Source: Bacteroidaceae bacterium
GTDB lineage: Bacteria; Bacteroidota; Bacteroidia; Bacteroidales; Bacteroidaceae
Assembly: GCA_017622815.1 (NCBI GenBank)
Contig: JAGAQH010000037.1
Span: forward strand, 1-64,000
Direction of reading: 5' to 3'
DNA: 64,000 bases
This document shows, piece by piece, positions 8,129 through 17,892 of this stretch. The translations under genes and the position numbers were made by a program. The notes beneath the pieces are model-generated. The model was not told where the DNA came from, did no database searches, and saw nothing but the letters and a program-made list of their open reading frames with translations. Numbering within the stretch: the stretch's first letter is position 1; each line of letters opens with the position of its first letter.

Positions 8129-10043
8129 CCTGTATTGCCTTGGCTATGCCCTCTGTGTCCAGTCCTATGATGCGGTACAGTTCTGCAGGTTTGCCGTGTT
8201 CTATGAATGTGTCCGGTATGCCCAGGCGTGTGACACGTTTCGTGTATCCGTTGTCTGCAAACCACTCCAGTACGGCAGAACCGAATCCGCCGTTCAGTGC
8301 GCCGTCCTCCACGGTGATGATGTGGTCGTACTTCTCTGCGACTTCTGCCATGATGTCCGTGTCCAGAGGCTTAAGGAAGCGCATGTCAAAGTGTGCCGGC
8401 AGGGGAGTGTCCTCTCCGCTGCCAGAGATTTTGGCTATTGCCTCCTGTACGGTGTTTCCTATGGGACCGAGGCTCAGTATGGCTGTGTCCGGCTTGGCAT
8501 TGGCAGATGCTTTTGCCTCGCTGACCAAGCGACCTTTGCCTATCTCCACGGCTTCCAGAGGACAACGCCATTGTGGCATTACGCCGTTGCCTCGCGGATA
8601 CCTTATTACAAATGGACCGTCCTGACATTCTATGGCAGTGTACATGAGGCGCCGTAATTCCGTTTCGTTCATGGGAGAGACGATGGTCAGGTTGGGTATG
8701 GCACGCAGACTTGGCAGGTCGAAGACTCCGTGGTGTGTGGGGCCGTCCTCACCCACGATGCCTGCACGGTCCAGACAAAGGACCACGTGCTGGCGGCTGA
8801 TGGCCACATCGTGAATGATGTTGTCGTAGGCACGTTGTGCAAAACTGGAGTATATGTTGCACACCGGTATGAGTCCGTCCTTTGCCATACCGGCAGAGAA
8901 GGTTACGGCATGCCCTTCGGCAATTCCCACATCAAAGCATCTGTCGGGCATCTCCTTCATCATTATGTTCATGGAGCATCCTGTGGGCATGGCAGGGGTC
9001 ACGCCAACGATACGGTTGTTCTTGCGTGCCATTTCCAGCAGGGTTTCTCCGAACACGTCCTGATAACGGGGCGGCATGTCGGACGTGGCATTGTTGCAGA
9101 TGCGCTCTCCCGTTTCGGGGTCGAACTTGCCGGGTGCATGGAAGGTGGTGGGGTCCTCCACGGCAGGCTTGTAGCCGTGGCCTTTCTCCGTGTGTATGTG
9201 CAGGAGTCTCGGGCCGCTCATTTCCTTTATGCTGCGCAAGGTCTGCACCAGGGATATGACGTCGTGTCCGTCCTGAGGGCCGAAGTAGCGTATGTCTATG
9301 CCCTCGAACATGTTGTGCTGGTTGTGTATGAAGGACTTTATGGAGTTGTTCAGTCGGATGATGCGCTTCTTGCCCTTTTCCGTGAGCCATCCCCAGTCGG
9401 CCAGTTTGTGTGCCGCGCGGTTGCGGAAGCGGTTGTATGTGCCGCTTGTGTGCAGGTGGTGCAAGTAGGAGTTCATGCCTCCCACGGCACGGTCTATGCT
9501 CATGTTGTTGTCGTTCAGGATAATGAGCATGTTGTTGGGCGTGGTGCCAGCATTGTTCAGTCCCTCAAAGGCCAGACCTCCGCTCATTGCTCCGTCGCCT
9601 ATGACGGCAATGACATGCCTGTCGGAACCCTGCTTCTTGGCCGCTACGGCCATACCCAAGGCCGCCGAAATGCTCACTGAGGCATGTCCGCAGGTGGAGG
9701 TGTCGTATTCACTCTCCTGGGGTGATGGGAAAGGCTTGATGCCGCCAAGGTGGCGGTTGGTGTGGAAGGCATCCCTGCGTCCTGTCAGTATCTTGTGTCC
9801 GTAGGCCTGATGCCCCACGTCCCAGACGATGCGGTCCTCGGGAGTGTTGAACACATAGTGCAGGGCAACGGTCAGTTCCACTACTCCCAGACTGCTGGCG
9901 AAGTGTCCTGGATTCCTGCTCAGTTCGTCAATAAGGAAAGCACGCAGTTCCTGACACAACCGTGGCAAGTCCTCCAGAGACAGTTTCCTTAGGTCCGATG
10001 GAAAGTTTATCTTAGAAAGCAGCGTCTGCTTGTTAATGTCCAT
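8121..10043 (-). CDS. dxs: 1-deoxy-D-xylulose-5-phosphate synthase
   Basis: This 640-residue cytoplasmic enzyme joins pyruvate and glyceraldehyde 3-phosphate to make DXP. It is the first step of the MEP isoprenoid pathway and also feeds thiamine and pyridoxal synthesis. It carries the thiamine-diphosphate motif [16 protein letters not shown], an early [17 protein letters not shown], and the transketolase pyrimidine domain with [15 protein letters not shown]. Length is normal. The start at 10043 ([10 protein letters not shown]) is chosen over an in-frame start 32 codons upstream because a -7 box lies at 10069-10076 and homology begins there. It is transcribed toward trkA and is divergent from the GSCFA gene. 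Confidence 0.96.
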   Translation of the reverse strand: MDINKQTLLSKINFPSDLRKLSLEDLPRLCQELRAFLIDELSRNPGHFASSLGVVELTVALHYVFNTPEDRIVWDVGHQAYGHKILTGRRDAFHTNRHLGGIKPFPSPQESEYDTSTCGHASVSISAALGMAVAAKKQGSDRHVIAVIGDGAMSGGLAFEGLNNAGTTPNNMLIILNDNNMSIDRAVGGMNSYLHHLHTSGTYNRFRNRAAHKLADWGWLTEKGKKRIIRLNNSIKSFIHNQHNMFEGIDIRYFGPQDGHDVISLVQTLRSIKEMSGPRLLHIHTEKGHGYKPAVEDPTTFHAPGKFDPETGERICNNATSDMPPRYQDVFGETLLEMARKNNRIVGVTPAMPTGCSMNIMMKEMPDRCFDVGIAEGHAVTFSAGMAKDGLIPVCNIYSSFAQRAYDNIIHDVAISRQHVVLCLDRAGIVGEDGPTHHGVFDLPSLRAIPNLTIVSPMNETELRRLMYTAIECQDGPFVIRYPRGNGVMPQWRCPLEAVEIGKGRLVSEAKASANAKPDTAILSLGPIGNTVQEAIAKISGSGEDTPLPAHFDMRFLKPLDTDIMAEVAEKYDHIITVEDGALNGGFGSAVLEWFADNGYTKRVTRLGIPDTFIEHGKPAELYRIIGLDTEGIAKAIQER

Positions 10044-10068
10044 AGTTGGCGAATGTACTATTGCTGAG

Positions 10069-10076
10069 CAAAGATA
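10069..10076 (-). promoter_or_regulatory. -7 box for dxs
   Basis: The plus strand reads CAAAGATA, that is TATCTTTG on the minus strand, fitting TAnnTTTG. It sits about 25 bp upstream of the chosen dxs ATG and would give a short leader. Confidence 0.6.
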
Positions 10077-10118
10077 TAAAAAAATACGCAATCCACGGAC
10101 ATAGTTCTTCTTTTTTTG

Positions 10119-10126
10119 TACCTTTG
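10119..10126 (+). promoter_or_regulatory. -7 box for the GSCFA-murF/alr operon
   Basis: TACCTTTG matches the Bacteroidetes -7 consensus exactly and lies 32 bp before the GSCFA ATG. Together with the dxs box it forms a compact divergent promoter region. Confidence 0.65.
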
Positions 10127-10158
10127 TGGCATAAACCATATTTCAGTGGCAGTAGAGT

Positions 10159-10902
10159 ATGCTTGACAAAACGCACAGATACGTTCTTTTGGGGTCGTGC
10201 TTTTCGCAATATATGGGCGAGCGTATGGAGGCAGAGGGCTACCATGCCATGTGCAACCCTGTGGGCACTCTGTTCAATCCCGAGAGCATACGCAATACTG
10301 TGTGCCATGCCCTTTGCGGAGATGAGGCGTCCTTGCCTATGTTTCGCGACGAAGCCATGCAGGAATGGCGTTGCTGGTGGGCCAATACCCGTTTTCGTGC
10401 CGGTTCTGAAGATGAGGCCCGTGCCTTGGTGCAGGAATCGTTCCGTGCCTTGGGCGATGCCATGTGCCATGCCGACCGTCTGTTTCTCACCCTTGGCACC
10501 AACGTGTGCTACAGGCTTGTGGAGAATGGCATGGTGGTGAGCAACTGCCAGCGCCAGCCCGATTGTCTCTTTAGAGAGGATACATTGTCCGTAGATGCGG
10601 TATGTGCTTCGCTTGCCGAGACAATAGATTGCATGCTTGAACGCAATGCAGCGTTAAGGATAACCTTCACCCTGAGCCCCTACCGCTACCGCAAATATGG
10701 TTGGCACCGCTCTCAGTTGAGTAAGGCCACACTGCTTCTTGCCATAGAGCAGATGGTGCAGAGGTACCCCGGGCAGGTGGATTACTTCCCGTCCTACGAG
10801 ATAATGATGGACGAACTGAGAGACTATAGATACTATGCCCCCGACGGACTTCACCCCTCGCCGGAGGCCGTGGATATTATATGGAATAGATTATGCGAAT
10901 AG
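10159..10902 (+). CDS. GSCFA domain protein
   Basis: This 247-residue protein belongs to the GSCFA family (PF08885). The name motif is seen as LGSCFSQYMGERM at residues 11-23. Further conserved blocks are NPVGTLFNP, a TLGTNVCY strand, TLSPYRYRKYGW, and DGLHPSPEAVDIIW at the end. The GSCF and DGLHP blocks recall the Ser and Asp-x-x-His of SGNH hydrolases, so an esterase or acyl-modifying activity is likely. No substrate is established as far as I know. There is no signal peptide. Its last 10 bp overlap the start of murF-alr, so the two are co-transcribed and probably translationally coupled, hinting at a link with cell-envelope synthesis. Confidence 0.85.
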   Translation: MLDKTHRYVLLGSCFSQYMGERMEAEGYHAMCNPVGTLFNPESIRNTVCHALCGDEASLPMFRDEAMQEWRCWWANTRFRAGSEDEARALVQESFRALGDAMCHADRLFLTLGTNVCYRLVENGMVVSNCQRQPDCLFREDTLSVDAVCASLAETIDCMLERNAALRITFTLSPYRYRKYGWHRSQLSKATLLLAIEQMVQRYPGQVDYFPSYEIMMDELRDYRYYAPDGLHPSPEAVDIIWNRLCE

Positions 10903-13187
10903 ATACCATTGCCTCAATGATAGGCGCACAGGTTTGTGGAGAAGCCTGCGTGGATGTAGAATGGCTCCTGACGGATAGCCGTAGCCTTTGTTTCCCGGAG
11001 AGCACCCTGTTCTTTGCCATCCGCACCGACCGTGGCGACGGACACCGCTATGTCCGCGACCTTTACGAACGCGGTGTGCGTGCCTTTGTGGTTAGTGACG
11101 TTCAGGAGGGCCTGACGGGGGCTGTGCAACTTCTTGTACAGGACACCCTCACAGCACTACAGCGGCTGGCCGAGCGGCACCGCGAGTCCTACGACATTCC
11201 TGTTATAGGCATAACGGGCAGCAACGGCAAGACTGTGGTCAAGGAGTGGCTCTACCAGATGCTTTCGCCCGATATGGCCGTGACCCGTTCGCCACGCAGT
11301 TACAATTCGCAGATTGGCGTGCCTCTGAGTGTCTGGGGGCTCAATGACAACACGCAGATAGGCATCTTCGAGGCAGGCATAAGCCGTCCCGGCGAGATGG
11401 AGGCGTTGCAGCGCATCATCCAACCCACCATAGGTGTGTTCACAGGCTTGGGACCTGCCCATCAGGAGAACTTCCAGAGCATGGAGCAGAAACGGCATGA
11501 AAAAATGCTCCTGTTCAAGGACTGCCCCGTGGTGTTCGAGGCAGGGGACGAGGCCGACGCACTGGAGCGCGACCGCAATCTCTGTGCCCGTGTATGCCGC
11601 CATCTTGGCATGAGCGAGGAGGTCATACGCGAACGTCTGCAAAGGCTTGAACCCGTGGCCATGCGACTGGAGGTAAAGCAAGGCAGACACGGATGTACGC
11701 TTATCAACGATACCTATAACAGCGACCTCGGCAGCCTGGATATAGCGCTCGACTTCATGAACCGCCGTCCCGACAGGGCAGGCCGCCAGCGCGTACTCAT
11801 TCTCAGCGATATATTGCAGAGCGGTAAGCCATCGCACGAACTTTACTCGCACGTTGCCCGTCTGGTGGAGAGCCGCGGACTTGAACGCCTCATGGCCATA
11901 GGTGCGGAGATACAGGCATGTGCCTCGTGCTTCGCCCGTCTGGATGCACGATGCTCCTTCTTCTCCACCACCGAGGAGTTTATGCATAGTCAGGAGTTCC
12001 TAAACCTGCGCGACAGCATTGTGCTTATCAAGGGAGCACGCTCCTTCCACTTCGATGCCATCACCGAGGCGCTCGAACAGAAGGTGCACGAAACCATCCT
12101 GGAGGTAAACCTCGGGGCCGTGGTGGAGAACCTCAACTATTACCGCTCCTTCCTCAACCCCCAAACGCGCATCATCTGCATGGTCAAGGCCGATGCCTAC
12201 GGTGCAGGTGCCGTGGAGGTGGCAAAGACCTTGCAGAGTCAGGAACAGGTGGGTTATCTGGCCGTTGCCGTTGCCGACGAGGGAGCCTTGCTCCGTGCCA
12301 ACGGCATAACGAAGAACATCATGGTGATGAATCCCGAGATGACCAGTTTCAACACCCTCTTCGAGTATAATCTGGAACCTGAGGTGTATAGTTTCCGTCT
12401 CCTTGATGCTCTTATCCATGCTGCTGAGCGTGCCGGAATAACAGCCATGCCCATACACATAAAACTGGACACCGGCATGCACCGCCTGGGCTTCGATCCA
12501 GAGAAGGACATGCCTGCTCTTGTCCGCCGCTTGCGCTCTCAGACGGCACTCATACCACGCTCTGTCTTCTCCCACTTTGTGGGTAGCGACAGCGATGGTT
12601 TCGACGAATTCTCCGCCGAGCAGTATCGCCGTTATCTCCTCGGAGCCGATGCCCTGCAGGCTGCCTTCCCGCATCATATCCTCAGACACATGTGCAACAG
12701 TGCCGGCATAGAGCATTTTCCTGAAAGGCAGATGGATATGGTACGTCTGGGACTCGGACTTTATGGCATCAATTCCCGCAACAATGACCTCCTGCACAAT
12801 GTCTCCACGCTGAAGACCACCATACTGCAGATTCACGACGTCCCAGCCTCCGAAACAGTGGGCTACAGCCGTCGTGGGGAACTGGCAAGGGATTCGCGCA
12901 TAGCCGCCATTCCCATAGGTTATGCCGACGGATGGGACCGCCTCTTCGGCCGTGGCCGTGCCTATTGCCTGGTGCACGGGCAGAAGGCCCCCTACGTGGG
13001 CAACATCTGCATGGACGTCTGCATGATAGACGTAACGGACATCCCGCAGGCGCAGGAGGGCGACCAGGTCATCCTCTTTGGTGCGGAACTCTCTCCCAGC
13101 ATCCTTGCCGATATAGTAGACACCATCCCTTATGAGATACTCACCTCCGTGTCATCACGTGTGAAGAGAGTGTACTATCATGAGTGA
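10893..13187 (+). CDS. Bifunctional MurF ligase / alanine racemase
   Basis: This 764-residue fusion is typical of Bacteroidetes. Residues 1 to about 395 are the UDP-N-acetylmuramoyl-tripeptide:D-alanyl-D-alanine ligase: P-loop GITGSNGKT (about 104-112), PRSYNSQIGVPLSVWG, and NDTYNSD. From about 396 the alanine racemase begins (ILEVNLGAVVENLNYY). Its PLP lysine lies in MVKADAYGAG (about 431), and the GYSRRGELA, PIGYADGWDR and NICMDVCMIDV blocks follow. The two halves link D-alanine supply to its addition to the peptidoglycan stem peptide in the cytoplasm. Both active sites look intact. The ATG lies inside the 3' end of the GSCFA gene. Confidence 0.95.
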   Translation: MRIDTIASMIGAQVCGEACVDVEWLLTDSRSLCFPESTLFFAIRTDRGDGHRYVRDLYERGVRAFVVSDVQEGLTGAVQLLVQDTLTALQRLAERHRESYDIPVIGITGSNGKTVVKEWLYQMLSPDMAVTRSPRSYNSQIGVPLSVWGLNDNTQIGIFEAGISRPGEMEALQRIIQPTIGVFTGLGPAHQENFQSMEQKRHEKMLLFKDCPVVFEAGDEADALERDRNLCARVCRHLGMSEEVIRERLQRLEPVAMRLEVKQGRHGCTLINDTYNSDLGSLDIALDFMNRRPDRAGRQRVLILSDILQSGKPSHELYSHVARLVESRGLERLMAIGAEIQACASCFARLDARCSFFSTTEEFMHSQEFLNLRDSIVLIKGARSFHFDAITEALEQKVHETILEVNLGAVVENLNYYRSFLNPQTRIICMVKADAYGAGAVEVAKTLQSQEQVGYLAVAVADEGALLRANGITKNIMVMNPEMTSFNTLFEYNLEPEVYSFRLLDALIHAAERAGITAMPIHIKLDTGMHRLGFDPEKDMPALVRRLRSQTALIPRSVFSHFVGSDSDGFDEFSAEQYRRYLLGADALQAAFPHHILRHMCNSAGIEHFPERQMDMVRLGLGLYGINSRNNDLLHNVSTLKTTILQIHDVPASETVGYSRRGELARDSRIAAIPIGYADGWDRLFGRGRAYCLVHGQKAPYVGNICMDVCMIDVTDIPQAQEGDQVILFGAELSPSILADIVDTIPYEILTSVSSRVKRVYYHE

Positions 13188-13204
13188 TTGTCGTTTAACG
13201 AGTT

Positions 13205-13275
13205 CTCCGAATACTCCGAATACTCCGAATACTCCGAATACTCTGAATACTCTGAGTTTTCCGAATACTCCGAGT
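13205..13275. repeat. 9-bp tandem array
   Basis: Units of CTCCGAATA, some reading CTCTGAATA or CTCTGAGTT, repeat about eight times between murF-alr and the cyclophilin gene. Variation is mostly C/T and A/G transitions. A short relative occurs at 8060-8090. Confidence 0.9.
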
Positions 13276-13294
13276 CCTTCAATCTAAGAAACAC

Positions 13295-13996
13295 ATGAAA
13301 AAACAGATTTTCTTCCTCGCCCTTGTGGCTCTCCTTGTGAGTTCCTGCTCCGACTCCAAACGTGATGCCATCGGCAGGACGGAGGTGGTCATTGAAACAT
13401 CACGTGGCAACATCACTGCACGCCTGTATGACGATACGCCTTTGCATCGCGACAACTTCATCAGGATGATTGAAGCCGGTGTGTACGAGAATATTATATG
13501 GAACCGCATAGTGCCCGGAGCCACCATACAGACAGGCGAACCCTTGCAAAAGGCAGGTGGGGCTGCACCCACGGTGGATGCTTCTAAGTTTCGCCACACT
13601 ATACCGGCAGAAATAAAGTTCCCGCGCTATTTCCACAAGGCAGGAGCCTTGGCTATGTGTCGTCAGGCTGACGATGTCAATCCCGACAGGGTAAGCAGCG
13701 GTACGCATTTCTACATTGTTTCGGGCAGGAAGTACGACTTGGGAAGCCTTGCAGAACTCTGGCAAGGACGTCGCGACACCGAACCCGGTTTCAAGTTGCC
13801 CTCGCTTTCGGCATACCAGAAGAAGGTCTACACTACCAAAGGTGGATATCCCTTGCTCGATGGCGACTACACCATTTTCGGTGAAGTGGTGGACGGCATG
13901 GGCGTGGTGGAGTCTATCAACAAGGTGCCAGTAGATGCCAAGGAGCATCCCCTCAAGGAGGTGACGGTAAAAAGGATAAGGGTGGTGAAGAGGTGA
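13295..13996 (+). CDS. Cyclophilin-type peptidyl-prolyl isomerase, lipoprotein
   Basis: This 233-residue exported protein has a type II signal peptide with lipobox VSSC (Cys18), so it is expected to be anchored in the periplasm-facing or outer membrane. The mature part is a cyclophilin: VVIETSRGNITARLYDDTPLHRDNFIRM at the start, then GVYENIIWNRIVPGATIQTG, ALAMCRQADDVNPDRVSSGTHFYIV, and DYTIFGEVVDGMGVVESI near the end. An inserted segment of about 35 residues (about 145-180) precedes the final domain strand, as in other Bacteroidales lipoprotein cyclophilins. It likely speeds proline isomerisation during folding of exported proteins. It has its own spacer, a 9-bp array, upstream. Confidence 0.92.
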   Translation: MKKQIFFLALVALLVSSCSDSKRDAIGRTEVVIETSRGNITARLYDDTPLHRDNFIRMIEAGVYENIIWNRIVPGATIQTGEPLQKAGGAAPTVDASKFRHTIPAEIKFPRYFHKAGALAMCRQADDVNPDRVSSGTHFYIVSGRKYDLGSLAELWQGRRDTEPGFKLPSLSAYQKKVYTTKGGYPLLDGDYTIFGEVVDGMGVVESINKVPVDAKEHPLKEVTVKRIRVVKR

Positions 13997-14026
13997 AGGT
14001 TGAACGATGAAGGTTTTATTTAGGGT

Positions 14027-14054
14027 GTAGGGACACGGAATGCCGTGTCCCTAC
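14027..14054. repeat. Palindrome of the GTAGGGAC family, possible terminator
   Basis: A perfect 12-bp stem (GTAGGGACACGG with its complement) encloses 4 nt. It lies 30 bp after the cyclophilin stop. Related palindromes are at 15191-15245 and 63036-63099. No strong U-run follows, so a terminator role is uncertain. Confidence 0.8.
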
Positions 14055-14109
14055 TATGCTTTTGCTCTCGCGTCCTGCGTTGTTAGTCTTTCCGTTTTCC
14101 GCTCTCTTT

Positions 14110-14210
14110 GTCCCCCTAAGACAGGGGTGACGGGCGAGGCGGAGGGGGATGTCTAAAAATTTCCGCGTTTCCTGCTCTCCCTCCCTGTGGGGAGGGTTGG
14201 GGTGGGCCTT
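14110..14210. repeat. Degenerate G/C-run palindromic repeat
   Basis: Two blocks of complementary C and G runs (14110-14152 and 14174-14208) resemble the ends of the dispersed repeat. The right block ends 11 bp from the minus-strand kinase stop codon, the same position relative to a gene end as elsewhere. Confidence 0.65.
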
Positions 14211-14220
14211 CCCCTCCTCC

Positions 14221-15045
14221 TTACATCCTGCTTATGAGGTAGGGCAGGGCCTTTTCGAACTTCACACCATACCAGTGTGAGGGGTCGCCCATGCTCTGGC
14301 GGATGGTCTCCACCACGAAGTCGGCGGCGATGGAGGCGGATTCCAGGATGCTGTGACCGCGCAGGAGTGCCCCGGCAAAGGAGGAGGCGTAGCAGTCGCC
14401 GGTGCCGTGCATGGAAACGTCCAGACGGTCGGTGAAGTAGTAACGGATTTCATTGCCGTCGTAGCATGCCACGCCCAACTTGTTTGGTTCAAGGCTGACG
14501 CCCGTCAGTACCACATTCTTGGCCCCGAGGGCATGCAGACGCTTGATAGTCTGCTCGATATATGCCTGGTCGTACTCGGTGCGGTACTCCTCGCCAAGCA
14601 GGAGGGCAGCCTCGGTGAGGTTGGGCATGATTACGTCGGCACCGTTGCACAAACGGCACATCTCCTGCGGGAAGTCGTCGTCGAAACCGGGATAGAGTTT
14701 GCCGCCGTCGCCCATCACGGGGTCCACGATGCGCAGGGCACCGGGACGGGCGGTCTCCTGCATGATGTCCAGGATGTGGGGTATCTGAGTCTTGGATACA
14801 TAACCTGTATAGAAGGCGTCAAAGTCCACCTTCTCCTTCTTCCACTGTGCCAGTATGTTGGGCATCTCGTCGGTGAGGTCGCGGAAGGTCCAGCCGCTGA
14901 AACCTGCAGTGTGGTTGGACAGGACGGAACTGGGCAGTATGGCGCACTCCACACCGCATGCCGAAATGATGGGCAGGGCCACGGTGAGCGAACACTGTCC
15001 TACGCATGAAATATCCTGAATGGTAAGTAGTCTCTTGTCTGTCAT
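14221..15045 (-). CDS. Pyridoxal/pyridoxamine kinase (PdxY/PdxK type)
   Basis: This 274-residue ribokinase-superfamily enzyme phosphorylates pyridoxal, pyridoxine or pyridoxamine in the PLP salvage pathway. It starts with LLTIQDISCVGQCSLTVALPII, the substrate-binding strand. It continues with HTAGFSGWTFRDLT and VDPVMGDGGKLYPG, and ends with the anion-hole/catalytic block SMHGTGDCYASSFAGALL. Length and order are normal. The gene is monocistronic and is flanked by repeats. PLP made here would serve alanine racemase and transaminases, among others. Confidence 0.9.
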   Translation of the reverse strand: MTDKRLLTIQDISCVGQCSLTVALPIISACGVECAILPSSVLSNHTAGFSGWTFRDLTDEMPNILAQWKKEKVDFDAFYTGYVSKTQIPHILDIMQETARPGALRIVDPVMGDGGKLYPGFDDDFPQEMCRLCNGADVIMPNLTEAALLLGEEYRTEYDQAYIEQTIKRLHALGAKNVVLTGVSLEPNKLGVACYDGNEIRYYFTDRLDVSMHGTGDCYASSFAGALLRGHSILESASIAADFVVETIRQSMGDPSHWYGVKFEKALPYLISRM

Positions 15046-15085
15046 CTTTTCAAACTTTTACAATACCTTTGTTATTTTATGCGTG

Positions 15086-15093
15086 CAAAGTTA
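15086..15093 (-). promoter_or_regulatory. -7 box for the pyridoxal kinase gene
   Basis: The plus strand reads CAAAGTTA (TAACTTTG on the minus strand). A CAAA at 15117-15120 may be the -33 box. The box is about 40 bp upstream of the ATG. Confidence 0.55.
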
Positions 15094-15190
15094 AGTACAA
15101 ATGCGCAGAAACGCAACAAAGGCTTCCGCAAAGGGTAATGTAATGTCCGAAAATGGCAAAGAGTGGGGCGTGCTTGCTTGTTGTTGTCTT

Positions 15191-15245
15191 CGGACACGTG
15201 TCCGCTTTGCTTGAATCATTCGGACACGGCATGCCGTGTCCCTAC
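15191..15245. repeat. GTCCCTAC-family palindromes
   Basis: A perfect 14-bp palindrome, CGGACACGTGTCCG, lies at 15191-15204. A perfect 20-bp palindrome follows at 15222-15241 and runs into CCTAC. Both relate to the hairpins at 14027-14054 and 63036-63099. Confidence 0.8.
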
Positions 15246-15267
15246 GGTGTTCTCGCTTAGTCGTACT

Positions 15268-15375
15268 TGGGTATTTTATTCACTTATTCGTACCATTGAG
15301 GCTTTGCCTCGAAGGTACTCACGTTCGAAAATACTCAAACATGTTTGGTATTTTACTCACTTATTCGTACCTTTG
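15268..15375 (+). promoter_or_regulatory. Duplicated promoter segment upstream of a hypothetical gene
   Basis: A 30-bp segment occurs twice (15268-15297 and 15346-15375) with few differences. The downstream copy has an ideal promoter: TTTG at 15344-15347 and TACCTTTG at 15368-15375, with 20 bp between. The upstream copy has TACCATTG, which breaks the -7 consensus. Between them is a small GAGGCTTTGCCTC hairpin. Confidence 0.7.
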
Positions 15376-15396
15376 TCGCCCCTTATATATTATATA

Positions 15397-15984
15397 ATGT
15401 ACGAGAAGGTTATGGAAGAGAAGGAATATCTTGATAATTACGAGCAGAGGCTGACGGCTGAATTGCTCAAGGTTTGCACACAACAGGGCAAGTTGGCAGG
15501 ACAGTTGTTGCCAAGCCCCGACCTGGACGACAAGTGGGAGGAGGTTGCACAGCCTTACATGGGCGATGCCATAAAGGAGATTGCCAAGTATCCCACCGTG
15601 GCGCTGGGATGGATGATGTATGTGGGCATGGCCGTGGCACACTACTGGGATGTGGATTGGGAGGTTTACGGCAAGATAGAGAACCTCTACGAGTACATCC
15701 GCGACAAGCGCGGCTTTGACGAGATGGACGAATACGTCCGCGAAACGGTACTCGGTTTCCGTCCCGATGCCAAGCCTGCGGAGGGTCAGCCCATGAACGA
15801 GTACGATGGCACGGAGGAACTCGTGCGCATGCTTTCTACCATCTGTCTGACACAGATACGGCGCGAGCAAATAGAGCCGCAAAGCCCTATGGCATTCCGC
15901 GTCTACGTACGCAGTATCCATGCCCTGTACGTCATTGGAGCCAGTGTGGAGCTTTATCGTCTCGGTTACAAAATGACAGTATAA
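15397..15984 (+). CDS. Conserved hypothetical protein, mostly helical
   Basis: This 195-residue protein starts at the ATG 22 bp after the strong -7 box; a second ATG lies five codons later. I do not recognise the family. It has no signal peptide. The sequence is largely helical and acidic at the start (MEEKEYLDNYEQRLTAELLK), with an aromatic stretch TVALGWMMYVGMAVAHYWDV in the middle. It contains only one Cys (Cys27, about 15475) plus another near 149, with no metal motif. The adjacent ilvD gene has its own promoter, so the two are not clearly one operon. The clean promoter and consistent codon use make it a real gene. Confidence 0.75.
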   Translation: MYEKVMEEKEYLDNYEQRLTAELLKVCTQQGKLAGQLLPSPDLDDKWEEVAQPYMGDAIKEIAKYPTVALGWMMYVGMAVAHYWDVDWEVYGKIENLYEYIRDKRGFDEMDEYVRETVLGFRPDAKPAEGQPMNEYDGTEELVRMLSTICLTQIRREQIEPQSPMAFRVYVRSIHALYVIGASVELYRLGYKMTV

Positions 15985-16029
15985 GTGCAGATATTGTGAC
16001 TTTTTCTTGCGGAACACGAAAGAAAGTCA

Positions 16030-16037
16030 TAACTTTG
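16030..16037 (+). promoter_or_regulatory. -7 box for the ilv operon
   Basis: TAACTTTG fits TAnnTTTG, and TTGC at 16007-16010 is a reasonable -33 box with 19 bp between. Transcription would begin about 40 bp before the ilvD ATG. I see no leader-peptide attenuator or T-box. Confidence 0.6.
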
Positions 16038-16086
16038 CCCGCATTAAACCCCAAAAGGAAGAACAAAAGCAACGAAACCCGACGAT

Positions 16087-17892
16087 ATGAAACACCAGTT
16101 GAGAAGTGCCGTATGTACCGAAGGACGCCGTATGGCAGGTGCCCGCGCCCTGTGGGTGGCCAATGGTATGAAGAGGGAGATGTTTGGCAAGCCCATCATT
16201 GCCGTGGTGAACTCATTCACCCAGTTTGTCCCCGGTCACACCCATCTGCATGAGATAGGTCAGATAGTGAAGGCCGAGATAGAGAGCATGGGATGCTATG
16301 CCGCCGAATTCAACACCATCGCCATAGACGACGGTATTGCCATGGGCCACGACGGCATGCTTTATTCGCTGCCCAGCCGCGACATTATTGCCGACAGCGT
16401 GGAATACATGTGCAACGCCCACAAGGCAGACGCCATGATATGCATATCCAACTGCGACAAGATAACCCCTGGCATGCTCATGGCAGCCATGCGCCTGAAT
16501 ATCCCCGCAGTGTTCGTGAGCGGCGGCCCCATGGAGGCCGGCAAGTACAAGGGTGAGAACCTCGACCTTGTTGGTGCCATGGTGAAGGGAGCCGACAAGA
16601 CCGTTAGCGACGAGGAACTGGCTGAGGTGGAAAACCGCGCCTGTCCCGGATGCGGATGCTGCAGCGGCATGTTCACCGCCAACTCCATGAACAACCTCAC
16701 CGAGGGCATAGGCCTGTCCCTGCCCGGCAACGGAACCATCCTGGCCACACATACCAACCGTGTGCAACTCTTCAAGGATGCCGCCCGGCAGATAGTGAAG
16801 AACGCCTTTGCCTACTACGAGGATGGCGACGAGAGCGTTCTGCCCCGCAGCATAGCCACACGCCAGGCTTTCCTCAATGCCATGACCCTGGACATAGCCA
16901 TGGGAGCCAGCACCAACACCGTGCTGCATCTGCTGGCCATAGCGCAGGAGGCCGAGGTGGACTTCACCATGAAGGATATGGACGAACTCTCGCGCAAGAC
17001 TCCCTTCCTCTGCAAACTGGCCCCCAACAGCCAGAAGTACAGCGTGCAGGAGTGCGGACGTGCCGGCGGTATGCTCAACCTCCTTGGCGAACTTGCCAAG
17101 GGCGGTCTGATAGACACCTCCGTGAAGCGCGTGAACGGTGCCACACTGGCCGAGGACATTGAGAAATACTCCATCCTCAAGGACAACATTGACCCCGAGG
17201 CAAAGAGAATATACAGCAGCGCACCTGCCGGTGTGTTCTGCAACAAGATGGGTGCACAGTGCACCACCTACGAGACTCTGGACACCGACCGCGAGAACGG
17301 TTGCATCCGTTCCATCGAGCACGCCTACACCAAGGATGGCGGCCTGGCAGTGCTCTTCGGCAACATCGCCCAGGACGGCTGCGTGGTGAAGACCGCCGGT
17401 GTGGACGAAAGCATTTGGCGCTTCTCCGGTCCAGCCGTGGTGTTCGACTCTCAGGAAGACGCCTGCGAAGGCATCCTCGGAGGCAAGGTGAAGAAGGGCG
17501 ACGTGGTGGTAATCACCCATGAGGGTCCCAAGGGTGGTCCCGGCATGCAGGAGATGCTCTATCCCACCAGTTACATCAAGTCCATGCACATGGGCAAGGA
17601 ATGTGCCCTCATTACCGACGGACGCTTCAGCGGAGGCACATCCGGACTCTCCATCGGACACATCAGTCCCGAGGCAGCCGCAGGCGGCAACATCGGCAAG
17701 ATCGTGGATGGCGACATCATAGAGATAGACATTCCTGCAAGAAGCATCAACGTGCGCCTCTCCGACGAGGAACTGGCGGCACGTCCCCAGCAACCCCTGC
17801 GCCGCAACCGCGTAGTAAGCAAAGCCCTCCGTGCCTATGCACAGAGCGTTACCAGTGCCGACAAGGGAGGCGTGAGGGTGATAAGGGATTAA
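16087..17892 (+). CDS. ilvD: Dihydroxy-acid dehydratase
   Basis: This 601-residue cytoplasmic Fe-S enzyme dehydrates 2,3-dihydroxy-isovalerate and 2,3-dihydroxy-3-methylvalerate to the 2-oxo acids, the third step of valine and isoleucine synthesis. The cluster-binding segments are visible as [14 protein letters not shown] and [18 protein letters not shown]. Other family blocks are [47 protein letters not shown] and [15 protein letters not shown]. Length is normal. It heads an operon with ilvB, ilvN, a thioesterase and ilvC. A very long antisense open frame over this gene is a by-product of its codon bias. Confidence 0.97.
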   Translation: MKHQLRSAVCTEGRRMAGARALWVANGMKREMFGKPIIAVVNSFTQFVPGHTHLHEIGQIVKAEIESMGCYAAEFNTIAIDDGIAMGHDGMLYSLPSRDIIADSVEYMCNAHKADAMICISNCDKITPGMLMAAMRLNIPAVFVSGGPMEAGKYKGENLDLVGAMVKGADKTVSDEELAEVENRACPGCGCCSGMFTANSMNNLTEGIGLSLPGNGTILATHTNRVQLFKDAARQIVKNAFAYYEDGDESVLPRSIATRQAFLNAMTLDIAMGASTNTVLHLLAIAQEAEVDFTMKDMDELSRKTPFLCKLAPNSQKYSVQECGRAGGMLNLLGELAKGGLIDTSVKRVNGATLAEDIEKYSILKDNIDPEAKRIYSSAPAGVFCNKMGAQCTTYETLDTDRENGCIRSIEHAYTKDGGLAVLFGNIAQDGCVVKTAGVDESIWRFSGPAVVFDSQEDACEGILGGKVKKGDVVVITHEGPKGGPGMQEMLYPTSYIKSMHMGKECALITDGRFSGGTSGLSIGHISPEAAAGGNIGKIVDGDIIEIDIPARSINVRLSDEELAARPQQPLRRNRVVSKALRAYAQSVTSADKGGVRVIRD

